This document shows, piece after piece, positions 7,761 through 16,133 of a stretch of 17,997 nt of DNA (the stretch's first letter is position 1; each line of letters opens with the position of its first letter). Source of the DNA: an uncultured Lachnospiraceae bacterium (lineage in GTDB: Bacteria > Bacillota > Clostridia > Lachnospirales > Lachnospiraceae). The notes under the pieces are model-generated. The model saw only the letters and a program-made list of their open reading frames with translations. It had not been told where the DNA came from and ran no database searches. Both the position numbers and the translations under genes were made by a program. The stretch covers positions 1-17,997 of the forward strand of contig CAKRJP010000028.1 of NCBI GenBank assembly GCA_934351835.1, written 5' to 3'.

Positions 7761-8246
7761 TCAGTCGCTTTCCTTAAATGCACAGTGTGATTCACATTTT
7801 AGGCACCGTATACATAAGCTCGCATCAATAACCGGATACAGAAATCCTTCTTCATCTGGAAGCATCGTTATCGCGCCCGTATGCTCATAGCCGATCACCT
7901 TCTTCTGCGCACGATCATACACATCGATGACATACGGAAGTCCGTTGGCATATCTTCGAGCCCTAACAGGGCGGTCATTCCCAGACATAGGACATATGCT
8001 ATAGCATGCCGTACAACCACAGCACTCATTTCTTGCACTATACAATAATGGAAGTCTTTTCCCTGAATTTTCAAGTTCACCGGTCTTAATGTTTTCTATC
8101 TTTGGAATACCGTTTGCCCCCAAATGAACATTTATATAGCGTTGCTGATCATGTGGTTTATAGTTTTTTAACTTACTCGGATTTGGTTGTTGCATATCCG
8201 GCAAATAGTTTCCGTTTTTATCCTGATATAACTCATTTTTTTTCAT
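7761..8246 (-). CDS. 2[4Fe-4S] ferredoxin-like protein with N-terminal extension and an insertion in the cluster domain
   Basis: This is a 161-residue cytosolic iron-sulfur protein. Two ferredoxin cysteine sets are visible: C75-x2-C78-x2-C81-x3-C85-P and C145-x2-C148-x2-C151-x3-C155 (alanine follows in place of proline). Between them stands a 38-residue insertion (about 87-124, SGNDRPVRARRY to YEHTG) before the normal AITMLPDEEGFLYPVID stretch. The first 70 residues form a polar extension of unknown role. In polysaccharide loci this cluster domain is usually the N-terminus of a FrhB-family protein; here it is a separate gene ending 4 nt before the FrhB-like ATG, in another frame. ATG (8246) was chosen; GTG at 8249 is equally close to GAGGGG. 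An A8 tract directly follows the ATG. Its likely job is to pass electrons to the FrhB-like partner. Confidence 0.85.
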   Translation of the reverse strand: MKKNELYQDKNGNYLPDMQQPNPSKLKNYKPHDQQRYINVHLGANGIPKIENIKTGELENSGKRLPLLYSARNECCGCTACYSICPMSGNDRPVRARRYANGLPYVIDVYDRAQKKVIGYEHTGAITMLPDEEGFLYPVIDASLCIRCLKCESHCAFKESD

Positions 8247-8280
8247 CACATAGTCCCCTCCGCTATCATACCGGTATCGC

Positions 8281-9522
8281 CTACTCGCTTATATGCTGTC
8301 TTTTTTCAATAGATGCATAAGCATGGCCAATCTTCGTCATAACAATAATATTGAGAATATCAAACTTATTGCCAAAATAGATTGAAATACCGCAAAGTGC
8401 TGCGATCCACATAAACACAACCATTCCAATGCCATCACCTTCTTCTTGACGCTTAAAGTTGAAGATAGAATTTATTAGGATTTTCAGCATTGGATATAGA
8501 TACGCGGCCGTGGAAATCAAGCCATATCGAAACAGTATTAGGATTATTTGATTATCGATATATGCATACTGCTCTCCGTTGAGGGTATATGTCACATCCA
8601 TGCCCTGTCCAATAAGTAAGTTGTAGATTGAAACTTCTTCAAAAAACTGCGTCAATTGACTGCTACGTGTGTCCTGATTAATCCGCCCAAGCATTGCCCC
8701 CATTGCGTTTCCAAAGAACCTTGTCAATACAAAATACACTAAAATACCCGCTATTATGACTGAAATAACATTGATAATCTTCTTATTCAACGATTCAGTT
8801 TTGCTGTACTTTATATAATATGTAATTAACAATGTGGCACCCTGCAGCATCCATCCCCTGCTCAGCGTCAATACGCCAATCAACAGCAGCAATCCGCTTG
8901 CAATTCCGAATAGGAGTCTGTTTTTGTTTGTATCAGAATTCTCACAAATCAATATAGCAAAGAAAAAAAGCGCACAAGAATAATAAGTGAAAATACTTCC
9001 CTGTGCCATTCGAACATTGCCATAGGACAAATAATACTTTGTAACCCCAATCAAAGCCATGCCAAGATATATACATCCTCCCGTCCAACACAGCCTTGTC
9101 GCAATTTTGTTGATTTCTTCAGATTCACCCAGATGAAATACCATTGCACACGCAATATATACAGCAGGGCTGCTCAAGAGTCTTAGAACACCCATTCCAT
9201 ATTGTTTCAAAGAACTAGCACTCCATAACAGCATCACAAGTATCATAATTACAACAGGTAAAATGAAGCGCACGGAGATTTTACCATGTTTCTGATAAAA
9301 CAAGTAATATAACCATGAAATACTTAAGGATATGAATGCTACTAGGAGCATCATTCTCAGGTCATTACCCATAACAGGAAGTTGTTCACGCCCCAACTGG
9401 CCCTCTACAATTAAGTTCCAGCTAGAATTCTTATATTGCAGTACCGAAATAAGGGACAAAAGAACACACGCAACAACAAATAATCCAGTCGTTACGTTTA
9501 TTCGAATACTCTTAGTTTTCAT
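8281..9522 (-). CDS. wzy: Wzy-type polysaccharide polymerase (O-antigen ligase/polymerase-like membrane protein)
   Basis: This 413-residue protein has about ten to twelve hydrophobic segments, beginning LFVVACVLLSLISVL near residue 14. It fits polymerases that join flipped repeat units on the outer side of the membrane. The SRGWML motif at 221-226 at the end of a membrane helix matches the SRG/T element seen in Wzy and WaaL relatives. A large extracytoplasmic loop follows (GRINQDTRSSQLTQFFEE, LLIGQGM). IDNQIILILFRYGLI near 322-336 matches the conserved D-N-x-x-L-x-L-x-x-x-G-L region. Polymerases have very low sequence identity, so the call rests on topology, these motifs and the Wzx partner in the same operon. 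Its ribosome site GAGGAG overlaps the end of the upstream gene, whose stop is 6 nt before its ATG. Confidence 0.85.
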   Translation of the reverse strand: MKTKSIRINVTTGLFVVACVLLSLISVLQYKNSSWNLIVEGQLGREQLPVMGNDLRMMLLVAFISLSISWLYYLFYQKHGKISVRFILPVVIMILVMLLWSASSLKQYGMGVLRLLSSPAVYIACAMVFHLGESEEINKIATRLCWTGGCIYLGMALIGVTKYYLSYGNVRMAQGSIFTYYSCALFFFAILICENSDTNKNRLLFGIASGLLLLIGVLTLSRGWMLQGATLLITYYIKYSKTESLNKKIINVISVIIAGILVYFVLTRFFGNAMGAMLGRINQDTRSSQLTQFFEEVSIYNLLIGQGMDVTYTLNGEQYAYIDNQIILILFRYGLISTAAYLYPMLKILINSIFNFKRQEEGDGIGMVVFMWIAALCGISIYFGNKFDILNIIVMTKIGHAYASIEKRQHISE

Positions 9523-9528
9523 GGTACT

Positions 9529-10611
9529 TTACTCCTCCTTGCACACCTGTGAAATATTATGGAGGAATATTTCTGTCACGGCCGTTATACTGTTGTGTAT
9601 ACCTACATAATCTTTTGCAGCCTCGCCAAGGTCAAATGCTTCTTGACCCATTGAAATGACTTGAAGCATCCTCTCTGCAAGCTGGCATCTATCTCCAACG
9701 GGTACCAAGAATCCGGTCTTGCCATTAATTATCATGTCTTCAGGTCCAGTTTTACATCTTGTCGATATGCACGGAAGCCCTACAGCCATCGCTTCAAGGA
9801 GGGCATTGGGCATTCCCTCGAAATTCGATGAAAGCACAAATAAATCTGCGTTTCGATACACAGACAGAGCGTCCGTTGAGAAAGGTTTAATTCGAACTCG
9901 CTCTGTAAGTCCACTTACCTCAACTTGTTCCTGTAATTGTTCACGGAGAGGGCCGTTTCCATAAATGTCTAGCACAACATTTTTATCAATTTGAGGAATA
10001 ATATCTCCGAATGCAGCAATCAGCAACTTGTGATTTTTTTGTTCACGGAGACGTCCCAATGTCACAATTTTTTGTATACTTTCGTGTGGGTGCTTTGTTG
10101 CCTTTAAATAGGCATCATCCACCGGGTTCGGAACAACAAACAGCTTTGAATGCATCCATTTAGGAAAGTACTCCAACTGACCCTTGTTCTGAACCATACA
10201 TGCATCTGACAAAGACACCACCAAATTGCGGATCATCCGCTTATGTGGCTTAGCAGGACTAGACCACGGGCTATTTCTAATTGAAGTAATAAACTTTAAT
10301 TTCATTCCCCGTGATGCAATGTATGCTTCATTTTCATAGCCTAGCAACGAAATCACCACATCAGGAGATTTTTCCTGAAAAATCTCGCGCAACTTTCGAA
10401 TAATATACAGTTCTCTCTCCACAAATGAACGTCCGTTGTTTTCCTTCAGTTCCACCACCTCAACATTGGAATCCAGCGCATATTCATTTTCTTCACGTTG
10501 CGATACGATAATCATTACATCATGAAACTTGATCAGTTCATTGCTCAGAACTGACACAACTCTTTGCGCACCACCATTTATCAAATTGTAGCATAGAAAG
10601 CATATCTTCAT
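9529..10611 (-). CDS. GT4-family glycosyltransferase
   Basis: This is a 360-residue GT-B glycosyltransferase. Motifs are NGGAQRVVS (12-20) in the acceptor loop, ITSIRNSPWS (108-117), GRLREQKN (186-193) in the donor half, YGNGPLREQL (217-226), and E-x7-E in NFEGMPNALLEAM with E265 and E273, followed by CKTGPEDMI and GKTGFLVPVGD. The start was put at 10611 (MKICFLCYN) because GAGGG lies 8 nt upstream and the protein begins with its first beta strand there; the frame is open for 20 further codons but those lie inside the pyruvyl transferase gene. It resembles the other CKxGPxE-type GT4 of this locus (13668-14861) in motif pattern, so the two may use related donors. Confidence 0.92.
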   Translation of the reverse strand: MKICFLCYNLINGGAQRVVSVLSNELIKFHDVMIIVSQREENEYALDSNVEVVELKENNGRSFVERELYIIRKLREIFQEKSPDVVISLLGYENEAYIASRGMKLKFITSIRNSPWSSPAKPHKRMIRNLVVSLSDACMVQNKGQLEYFPKWMHSKLFVVPNPVDDAYLKATKHPHESIQKIVTLGRLREQKNHKLLIAAFGDIIPQIDKNVVLDIYGNGPLREQLQEQVEVSGLTERVRIKPFSTDALSVYRNADLFVLSSNFEGMPNALLEAMAVGLPCISTRCKTGPEDMIINGKTGFLVPVGDRCQLAERMLQVISMGQEAFDLGEAAKDYVGIHNSITAVTEIFLHNISQVCKEE

Positions 10612-10621
10612 GTCAATTCCC

Positions 10622-11623
10622 TCAAGATAAAAAGGTGTCAATATATTCAAGTGAGCGTTTCTTTTTTTCATTCACAAGTTTATCAAATGCAGCATAATCA
10701 ACTGCCTGCTTAGAAATTTCAAATGCATCGCTTGAAGCATCCAAATTTCTCTGCTCCATGTGGAACTCTTCCAATGCTCGTAACACCTTTTTCTTTTGTG
10801 CAAAAACAAATAGTTCTTTATGTAATTGCATAGACAATACTGTTCCATGGAAAGTGTCAGTGAACACATAGCTGGCATGCTGAAGGTATCCAAGAAAACT
10901 AAAAGGGGTACAGGGGATTCCTTCATCGCACCAGGCAAACTTTTGTCCCAGCGAAACGATCTTCATGCCGACCCTTTGCGAGAATTCTTTAACAATTTTG
11001 ATTTTTCTTTCATCAAAATGATATGTATACACAGCAATGTAAGGTTCCGTTGGATAATCAATTTGTGGAATGAACTCACTCACATCAACTAAGAATGTAG
11101 GATCAAGAACGATAGGAACATTCCCGACATACTTCGCATATGCCTCTTGTGTTTCTTTGTCTCTAACTGAAACAGCATCCAGCCCGCTCAATCCCCTTTT
11201 TACAAACTCAAACCTTTCAATATCTTCAGTTCGAGTATTATTGGAACAAGCTGCATAGACAATTTTCTTCGTTGCCTTAATTCCAATACCAAAAAAACAA
11301 GGTTTCGGCGATGCTGTTCGATTTCTCAATTGCCATACTTCGTCGCTTCCTATAATTGCCAAATCATACGGACCTTTTTTAAATGTCTTGTTTAAAAGCT
11401 TTTGTGCTTCCAAATATCCTTTTCTGAACACTCCCTTAAATTCCATCTTCTTACGATCATAGGTATATAAAGACCAAATCATCGTTTTCAGCATGGGAAA
11501 AGAGTAAGATTTCAAAAAAACAACGTCATGTCCCTTTTTCTCAAGAAAGCGCTTCATTGAATATGCCTGCAAAAAAGCACCATAATTTACCGCTTCACAT
11601 AACGTAATCACGCAAACCCTCAT
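10622..11623 (-). CDS. polysaccharide pyruvyl transferase family protein
   Basis: This 333-residue protein is of the CsaB/WcaK/PssM type (PF04230), which uses phosphoenolpyruvate to form a ketal-pyruvate on a sugar and so adds negative charge to the polymer. Family landmarks are NYGAFLQAYS (13-22), IGSDEVW (91-97), SVRDKE (152-157), LDPTFL (173-178) and TDTFHG (255-260) with the expected histidine. Length and order fit a complete single-domain member. The start overlaps the upstream GT4 stop by one base. The following GT4 begins 10 nt after this stop. This family commonly shares operons with FrhB-like proteins such as the one at 6797-7756. Which sugar is modified, and whether the product is truly a ketal here, cannot be judged from sequence. 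Confidence 0.93.
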   Translation of the reverse strand: MRVCVITLCEAVNYGAFLQAYSMKRFLEKKGHDVVFLKSYSFPMLKTMIWSLYTYDRKKMEFKGVFRKGYLEAQKLLNKTFKKGPYDLAIIGSDEVWQLRNRTASPKPCFFGIGIKATKKIVYAACSNNTRTEDIERFEFVKRGLSGLDAVSVRDKETQEAYAKYVGNVPIVLDPTFLVDVSEFIPQIDYPTEPYIAVYTYHFDERKIKIVKEFSQRVGMKIVSLGQKFAWCDEGIPCTPFSFLGYLQHASYVFTDTFHGTVLSMQLHKELFVFAQKKKVLRALEEFHMEQRNLDASSDAFEISKQAVDYAAFDKLVNEKKKRSLEYIDTFLS

Positions 11624-12717
11624 TAGTTTGTATTCTCCCCTTCTCTATGATAGCAATCAGCGATTTTTTTTGCCCAAACTTCCAGATTATAATGGTTCAC
11701 TACTATTTCTTTCTGATTTTTTAATGCCGATTCATCTTCCCCTCTGCTGCTGACCAATTCGTCCAAAATATGTGCCAATTCATCTGAATCTTCGTTCGAG
11801 AACCATCTGGCTGCAGGCAATTCCAAATCCTTCTGCGCAGGGATTTTACTGGCGATAATCGTTTTTTGGCAATACGCAGCTTCTATCAATGCATAGCAGA
11901 ATCCTTCTTCTCTACTTGCTGAAATAAAGGCATCCACCTGACGGTAGTAAGTTCCGATCTCATTGCACGGAGGCAAAAGCGAGATCCATTCCGGTAGCTT
12001 CCCGTAGCGCTGCGTAATCTTGTCTTTCACGTATTGAAGATTGGAAGAAACACTAATAAACAGCTGTACTTTTTCACTTCCACTCTCCATTTTGTCTATT
12101 GCATCAAGTACGACATCCACGCCTTTTCTTTCGTAGTCAAAGCCAAACATGAGCAGTCTATACTTAGGTGTATCAAACAAGTTATTTAAATCAAATTTCT
12201 CGCTGTTTTCTTCCAAGCGTTCAAAGCAAATAGCATTCTCTACTACATGGATATTCTGTTTTGGAATCCCAATTGCACTTACTCCCTCCGCAACAGAATA
12301 GCTACAACAGAACATTTCTGCCTTTTTCATCAGCATTTTTCGTATCGTCGCACCATTTCGTGAAACGTGATTGTGCAAATGAATATAATATTGCACTTTT
12401 TTCATTCCCAACAGCGCCAATTCAAAAATCAGCAAAGTCCGAAGATTAACAAAATGCACATGCACAATATCAATCTTCTCATCTATGATTAATCTTCTCA
12501 GTTTCATTGCGCAAGCAATCGTATCTGAGTTTATGAAGCTTATTCTAACTCCCTTCCTCATCAACTTTTGAGGCCATGTCGCAGATTTGGCCCGTTCCTG
12601 AAGTACCAGTTGGAAACTGTCCCCCCGCGACAAAACTTCTTTTCGAAGTTGCATCAAGGACTGAATAAAATTCCCTTCATAAGGACTACCATAATTAGCA
12701 TAATGTAGAATATTCAT
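11623..12717 (-). CDS. GT4-family glycosyltransferase
   Basis: This is a 364-residue GT-B glycosyltransferase. The N-terminal half starts MNILHYANYGSPYEGNF, and IVHVHFVNLR and YIHLHNH mark the strands and loop around the acceptor cleft. The donor half has FGFDYERKGVD at 191-201, where the RKG lysine usually contacts the diphosphate, and the E-x7-E motif EEGFCYALIEAA with E271 and E279. GAGGAG lies 5 nt before the ATG. Its TAA stop overlaps the ATG of the pyruvyl transferase by one base (TAATG), the classic translational-coupling junction. The N-terminus resembles GT4 enzymes with a short cytosolic acceptor loop, with no membrane segment. Donor and acceptor are unknown. Confidence 0.9.
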   Translation of the reverse strand: MNILHYANYGSPYEGNFIQSLMQLRKEVLSRGDSFQLVLQERAKSATWPQKLMRKGVRISFINSDTIACAMKLRRLIIDEKIDIVHVHFVNLRTLLIFELALLGMKKVQYYIHLHNHVSRNGATIRKMLMKKAEMFCCSYSVAEGVSAIGIPKQNIHVVENAICFERLEENSEKFDLNNLFDTPKYRLLMFGFDYERKGVDVVLDAIDKMESGSEKVQLFISVSSNLQYVKDKITQRYGKLPEWISLLPPCNEIGTYYRQVDAFISASREEGFCYALIEAAYCQKTIIASKIPAQKDLELPAARWFSNEDSDELAHILDELVSSRGEDESALKNQKEIVVNHYNLEVWAKKIADCYHREGENTN

Positions 12718-12726
12718 TTTGTCTCC

Positions 12727-13666
12727 TCACTGTATCTCAAGAACGACATAATCCGTACACCCAATAATTGCTGCATAATACGGAAATACAGAATTATAAA
12801 GAACATTCCCATGAATCGCATAAACCCTTGCTGCCCTAGAGATTGCAAAAAGATCCAAAAAAGTTTTATCATAGGTTTCTGTTTTTGTTTCAAAGCTTAT
12901 GTGTCCTATATCGTTTGTACCTACCGTATTATAACCTTTTTCTTTCGCGATAGAAGAAAAAACTGCACTGTCCGTAAAAACATAAACATCTTTATTTTCT
13001 TTTATCTTTATTCCTTTAAGCGTTTCCAGACATTTATCAATCAGTATTCGCTGATCTTCCTTTGATACTGCGTTATCATATCCATCTTCAAAGTGCTCCA
13101 ATGCATTCACAAAACGAAAATGAACCGCCACATACGGCTGAGATGGCAAATACTCCGTAAGCAAACTTTCCAGGCGCTTTGATGGCTTAAAAAGCATATG
13201 AAACATCTTCGCCCATTCTGTTTCCCAGTCACTGATGTTGTTTTTTTGAAGAAAATTGAATCCTTCATAAAAGTAACAATGGTATTGCTTTATATTATTC
13301 TTCAATGTTGGAAGAGAACCAAACGCATTATACTCTATTAACCTCGTATCAAATAAATCGCGGCTAATATCCTGTCTGTCGATTTTCCAGTCTACTAGAT
13401 TTGGCTCAAGATATTCTTCCAAACAAAACGGTGTTGTAAAAACGAGTTTAAAATCCCATCCGTTTTTTTTTCGCAATATAGTACATACCTACAATTGCCT
13501 TAAAGCGGTCAACCAGTCCCGGATGTTGCTTATGGTAGCCATTTTCTATAAACATTACAACTGTCTTTGGAAGAGCATTATCCTTTCTCTCCAATTTGTA
13601 ATATTTGACACGTATATAAAAATTTCGCAGAATTCTCTTGAATTGATTGATGTGTATATTACGCAT
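12727..13666 (-). pseudogene. fucosyltransferase-like glycosyltransferase, split by a frameshift at an A9 tract
   Basis: Two adjoining frames make one protein. Frame 1 (13666-13448) encodes 72 residues ending AKKKRMGF-stop; frame 2 (readable from about 13476 to 12727) continues with KKNGWDFKLVFTT. The switch is at nine A's (13463-13471 on the plus strand as T's). With eight A's the reading is AKKNGWDFKLV and the product is 312 residues without interruption. The N-terminal segment PGLVDRFKAIVGMYYIAKKNG resembles the GLxDRxxGIxxxYxLAKxTGR element of fucosyltransferase-type GT-B enzymes (GT11/GT23/O-FucT clan), and YVAVHFRF with VYVFTDS matches the nucleotide-binding HxR region and following strand. 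No internal start with a good ribosome site is seen for frame 2. It starts 1 nt after the upstream GT4 stop. It may be dead, phase-variable, rescued by slippage, or a sequencing error. The exact GT family is uncertain. Confidence 0.75.
13463..13471 (-). repeat. A9 homopolymer at the frameshift site
   Basis: Nine consecutive A's on the coding strand (GCG-A9-CGG) lie exactly where the two frames of the fucosyltransferase-like gene meet. Loss of one A, or gain of two, restores the full frame; a -1 ribosomal slip would not, but a +1 shift would. Such tracts are prone to replication slippage and to RNA-polymerase slippage. Confidence 0.9.
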
Positions 13667-13667
13667 A

Positions 13668-14861
13668 TTACAGAATTTCCTTTAGACGATTTTTTGCCGC
13701 TTCGTAGCTATAGCAGCTCACACGTTGAACCGCTTTATCCGCATACATCTTCATCTTCTGTGGGTTCTCATAACTCCACTGCATTGTTTCTGCAAGAACA
13801 ATTTCGGTTTGATCTACTGGAGAACTATCCCACTTTTCCTGTCTGGACAGCATCGGAATGATTATTCCATAATCGCATTCTTTTCTTTCAGAAATTGTTT
13901 CCTCAAAATTAGGAGTCTCCATCAAAATTTCCCGTGGTCCCGATTTACAATCCGTTGTTATCACAGGTGTTCCAGTTGCCATTGCCTCAACCAAAGCATT
14001 CGGAAAGCCCTCAAATAGTGAAGTCATCACATACACATCGGAGCGATTCACATATCTAAATGGGTCACTGCGGAATCCAGTCAGTAAAACAGCATCCTCT
14101 ATTTGAAGCTCTCGAACCAGCTGTTTCATTTTATCCCCATATTCATCTTTTCCAACGATAACCAGCGCTGTATTTGGCTTTTTGCTGTGTACTTCCGCAA
14201 AGGCTCTAATCAAATGCCAAAAGCCTTTCTGATAAACATTTCGCCCAACTGAAATGTAAACATAATCATTCTTATGTTTCTCAAAGAAAGCCTCATGCTC
14301 TGAATCAACTTGTTCTTTTTCCAATCCCATAATTTCTTGCAGGTTATATGGATTATAAACCGTTACAATTTTTTCTTCAGGAAAATGATATTTACTGACA
14401 AGATCATTACCAAGTTGTCTAGTAACTGGCACGACACAATCCGCTTGATTGTATAAAAACCAATAAAATGCCGTCATAATGGCCTGTTTAATCCCACTGT
14501 AGTTATCAATCTCGTAATTCCGAACAGACACGATTGACTTGCACCCTTTTACTTTTCCCAAAATATTACAGAGATTCGGGCTGTCCATAAAACTTAAGAC
14601 GGTTTCTAAATGATAACTCTTTTTTATTCTTTTTAGCATTCTGCTTCTTTCTAAAGCCAGCCAAACTTTCTTGGCTTTTCCCTTGGTGGCCTTAAGATCC
14701 ATATTTAATAATGTTCCAGAGAATGGGTATAACTTATATGTATCTTCATACACAATCAAATACACCTCATAGTCTTCGCTAAGAATCGTGGAAAATCTCG
14801 TTGCTACGCGCTCCGCCCCTCCGCTATATATAGATGGAATTAATAAGCCTATTTTTTTCAT
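13668..14861 (-). CDS. GT4-family glycosyltransferase
   Basis: This is a 397-residue GT-B glycosyltransferase. Visible landmarks are SGGAERVA at residues 13-20 (the N-terminal acceptor loop of many capsule GT4s), the linker VPVTRQLGNDLV, the donor-site strand VGRNVYQKG at 205-213, and the E-x7-E motif FEGFPNALVEAM with E284 and E292. CKSGPREIL at 305-313 is a variant common in galactosyl- and N-acetylgalactosaminyl-transferase relatives, but that is not enough to assign a donor. AAGGGG precedes the ATG by 5 nt. Its stop is separated by a single base from the ATG of the broken fucosyltransferase-like gene, so translation of that gene is probably coupled to this one. Confidence 0.92.
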   Translation of the reverse strand: MKKIGLLIPSIYSGGAERVATRFSTILSEDYEVYLIVYEDTYKLYPFSGTLLNMDLKATKGKAKKVWLALERSRMLKRIKKSYHLETVLSFMDSPNLCNILGKVKGCKSIVSVRNYEIDNYSGIKQAIMTAFYWFLYNQADCVVPVTRQLGNDLVSKYHFPEEKIVTVYNPYNLQEIMGLEKEQVDSEHEAFFEKHKNDYVYISVGRNVYQKGFWHLIRAFAEVHSKKPNTALVIVGKDEYGDKMKQLVRELQIEDAVLLTGFRSDPFRYVNRSDVYVMTSLFEGFPNALVEAMATGTPVITTDCKSGPREILMETPNFEETISERKECDYGIIIPMLSRQEKWDSSPVDQTEIVLAETMQWSYENPQKMKMYADKAVQRVSCYSYEAAKNRLKEIL

Positions 14862-14870
14862 ACTGTCCCC

Positions 14871-15992
14871 TTATTCAATCACTTCTGCCATTCGATTTAT
14901 AAACATTTCAATAGAATAGCTTTTCGACTCTTCATAGTTGTTTTTCATCTGTTTTACTCTGGTCTGCCGATCCTCATACATACGTTTGATACAATCTGCC
15001 AATTCCTTAATATTCCCAGGCTGAAAGAGGTAGCCATTGTCTGGATCCTTGAAAAATTCAGGAATTGCCCCAACTGGCGTAGTAATAACTGATCCGGCAT
15101 ACGCCATTTCTTCAATCACCGTCAATGGAAACCCTTCCCCGTATGTAGGCAACACCATACAGTCCGATGCTTTTAAGATATTTTTCTTTTCTTCAAATTC
15201 CACATATCCATGTTCTATCACCTGTTTGCCTAATTCACTCACTAAAAGCTGATACTCGTCCTTGACCTCATTATCATTGCAAATTCCACAGATATGCAAG
15301 ACGAGAGGAAAATCACACAACTTTATCGACTTCAGCAAATCGAGAATTCCCTTTCTCTTGTCAATTGATGCCATGAACACCATATCTAAGCAGCTTTTTT
15401 CCACAGTTCTTTCTATCTTCTGACTATAATCATATGCGCTTATATAATCTGCACAAAAATTATAAATCACATGGCATTTTTTACACGGTATTCCATGAGC
15501 AACAAACTCATCCCTCGTTTTAAGTGATAAAAAAACAACTTTATCCGCTTTCTGCCCCAAGCCCCAAAGAACAATTTTCCTTAAAACTTGACTCGTCGGA
15601 AGAATCTTCTCTAAATCAGCAAAATGGATATGATATATCAATTTTATCTCCGGCCTGAGTTTTTTTAATAAAACACCTATGCAGACATCTTTCAACAATG
15701 CATTTTTTATCGATGTGTTATAGTATACGGTCGTTTTATCGTCTTTTTTTATTTCTCTCAACAGTTCTTTTAGCACATCAAAGAGGTTCAAGATATTGGT
15801 CATATCCAGCTTACCTATTGTTTCAGCTTTTCTAGGACGGATATATGTGTTAAATCCGCATAACTGGATTCCTTTCTCAGCAAACCTTTCCTTCTTATTC
15901 AAGAGAGCATTTGCCATGCTCATAATGCCCCCTTTATATCTTCCGTTGGCCTCAATCGGGGCTACCAACAACACCTTTTTCATATCCGCCAC
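14871..15992 (-). CDS. GT4-family glycosyltransferase
   Basis: This is a GT-B fold retaining glycosyltransferase of about 373 residues. The N-terminal Rossmann half begins MKKVLLVAP and has a glycine-rich KGGIMSM acceptor loop. The C-terminal donor half carries the family signature E-x7-E in YGEGFPLTVIEEM, followed by GSVITTPVGAIPEF and a GYLFQPGN loop. Three starts compete. GTG at 15992 has GGAGG 5 nt upstream and is taken here. ATG at 15983 would begin exactly at MKKVLLV but its spacing to GGAGG is 14 nt. ATG at 16004 has no clear ribosome site and contains the GGAGG itself. The stop lies 9 nt before the next GT4. It should transfer one sugar of the repeat unit in the cytosol; donor and linkage cannot be read from sequence. 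Confidence 0.9.
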   Translation of the reverse strand: MADMKKVLLVAPIEANGRYKGGIMSMANALLNKKERFAEKGIQLCGFNTYIRPRKAETIGKLDMTNILNLFDVLKELLREIKKDDKTTVYYNTSIKNALLKDVCIGVLLKKLRPEIKLIYHIHFADLEKILPTSQVLRKIVLWGLGQKADKVVFLSLKTRDEFVAHGIPCKKCHVIYNFCADYISAYDYSQKIERTVEKSCLDMVFMASIDKRKGILDLLKSIKLCDFPLVLHICGICNDNEVKDEYQLLVSELGKQVIEHGYVEFEEKKNILKASDCMVLPTYGEGFPLTVIEEMAYAGSVITTPVGAIPEFFKDPDNGYLFQPGNIKELADCIKRMYEDRQTRVKQMKNNYEESKSYSIEMFINRMAEVIE

Positions 15993-16028
15993 AATTTCCT
16001 CCATATTCTCTGTTTTCTACAAATATTC

Positions 16029-16133
16029 CTAACCGATAAGCATAAAACAATCATCGGCATTCAAAACGATTCCATTATTGTGTCGCAGTATCTCATTCAA
16101 AAACCATTTTCTTAAAGATGCATATGGCAGCAA
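16029..16133 (-). other. 34-codon open frame in the largest intergenic gap; small protein or remnant of a lost gene
   Basis: The 168-nt space between the acetyltransferase and the next GT4 holds an open frame that could start at TTG (16133), with GAGGA 7 nt upstream, and ends at TAG (16031-16029). The translation starts LPYASLRKWFLNEI and continues RHNNGIVLNADDCFMLIG; it has protein-like composition rather than the runs expected of spacer DNA. It matches no family I recognise. A TAG in the same frame lies a few codons upstream. Either it is a very short protein or, more likely, the scrap of a longer gene deleted from this operon. The gap is much longer than the other junctions (0-73 nt), which fits a deletion. 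Coding status is uncertain. Confidence 0.28.

Noticed and set aside
6797..7795. Longer FrhB-like protein starting at GTG 7795
   Set aside because: No Shine-Dalgarno site, and the added residues only read the ferredoxin gene in another frame; ATG at 7756 is 4 nt after the ferredoxin stop and suits coupling.
13448..13476. Programmed -1 ribosomal frameshift at the A9 tract
   Set aside because: A -1 shift leads to the wrong frame; only +1 (or -2), loss of one A or gain of two A's reaches the downstream frame, and no stimulatory structure was evident.
16061..16107. Promoter in the 168-nt gap (TTGAAT with AATAAT, minus strand)
   Set aside because: Spacing is 15 nt with a four-of-six -35 box; such matches are expected by chance in AT-rich DNA and lie inside the open frame at 16029-16133.
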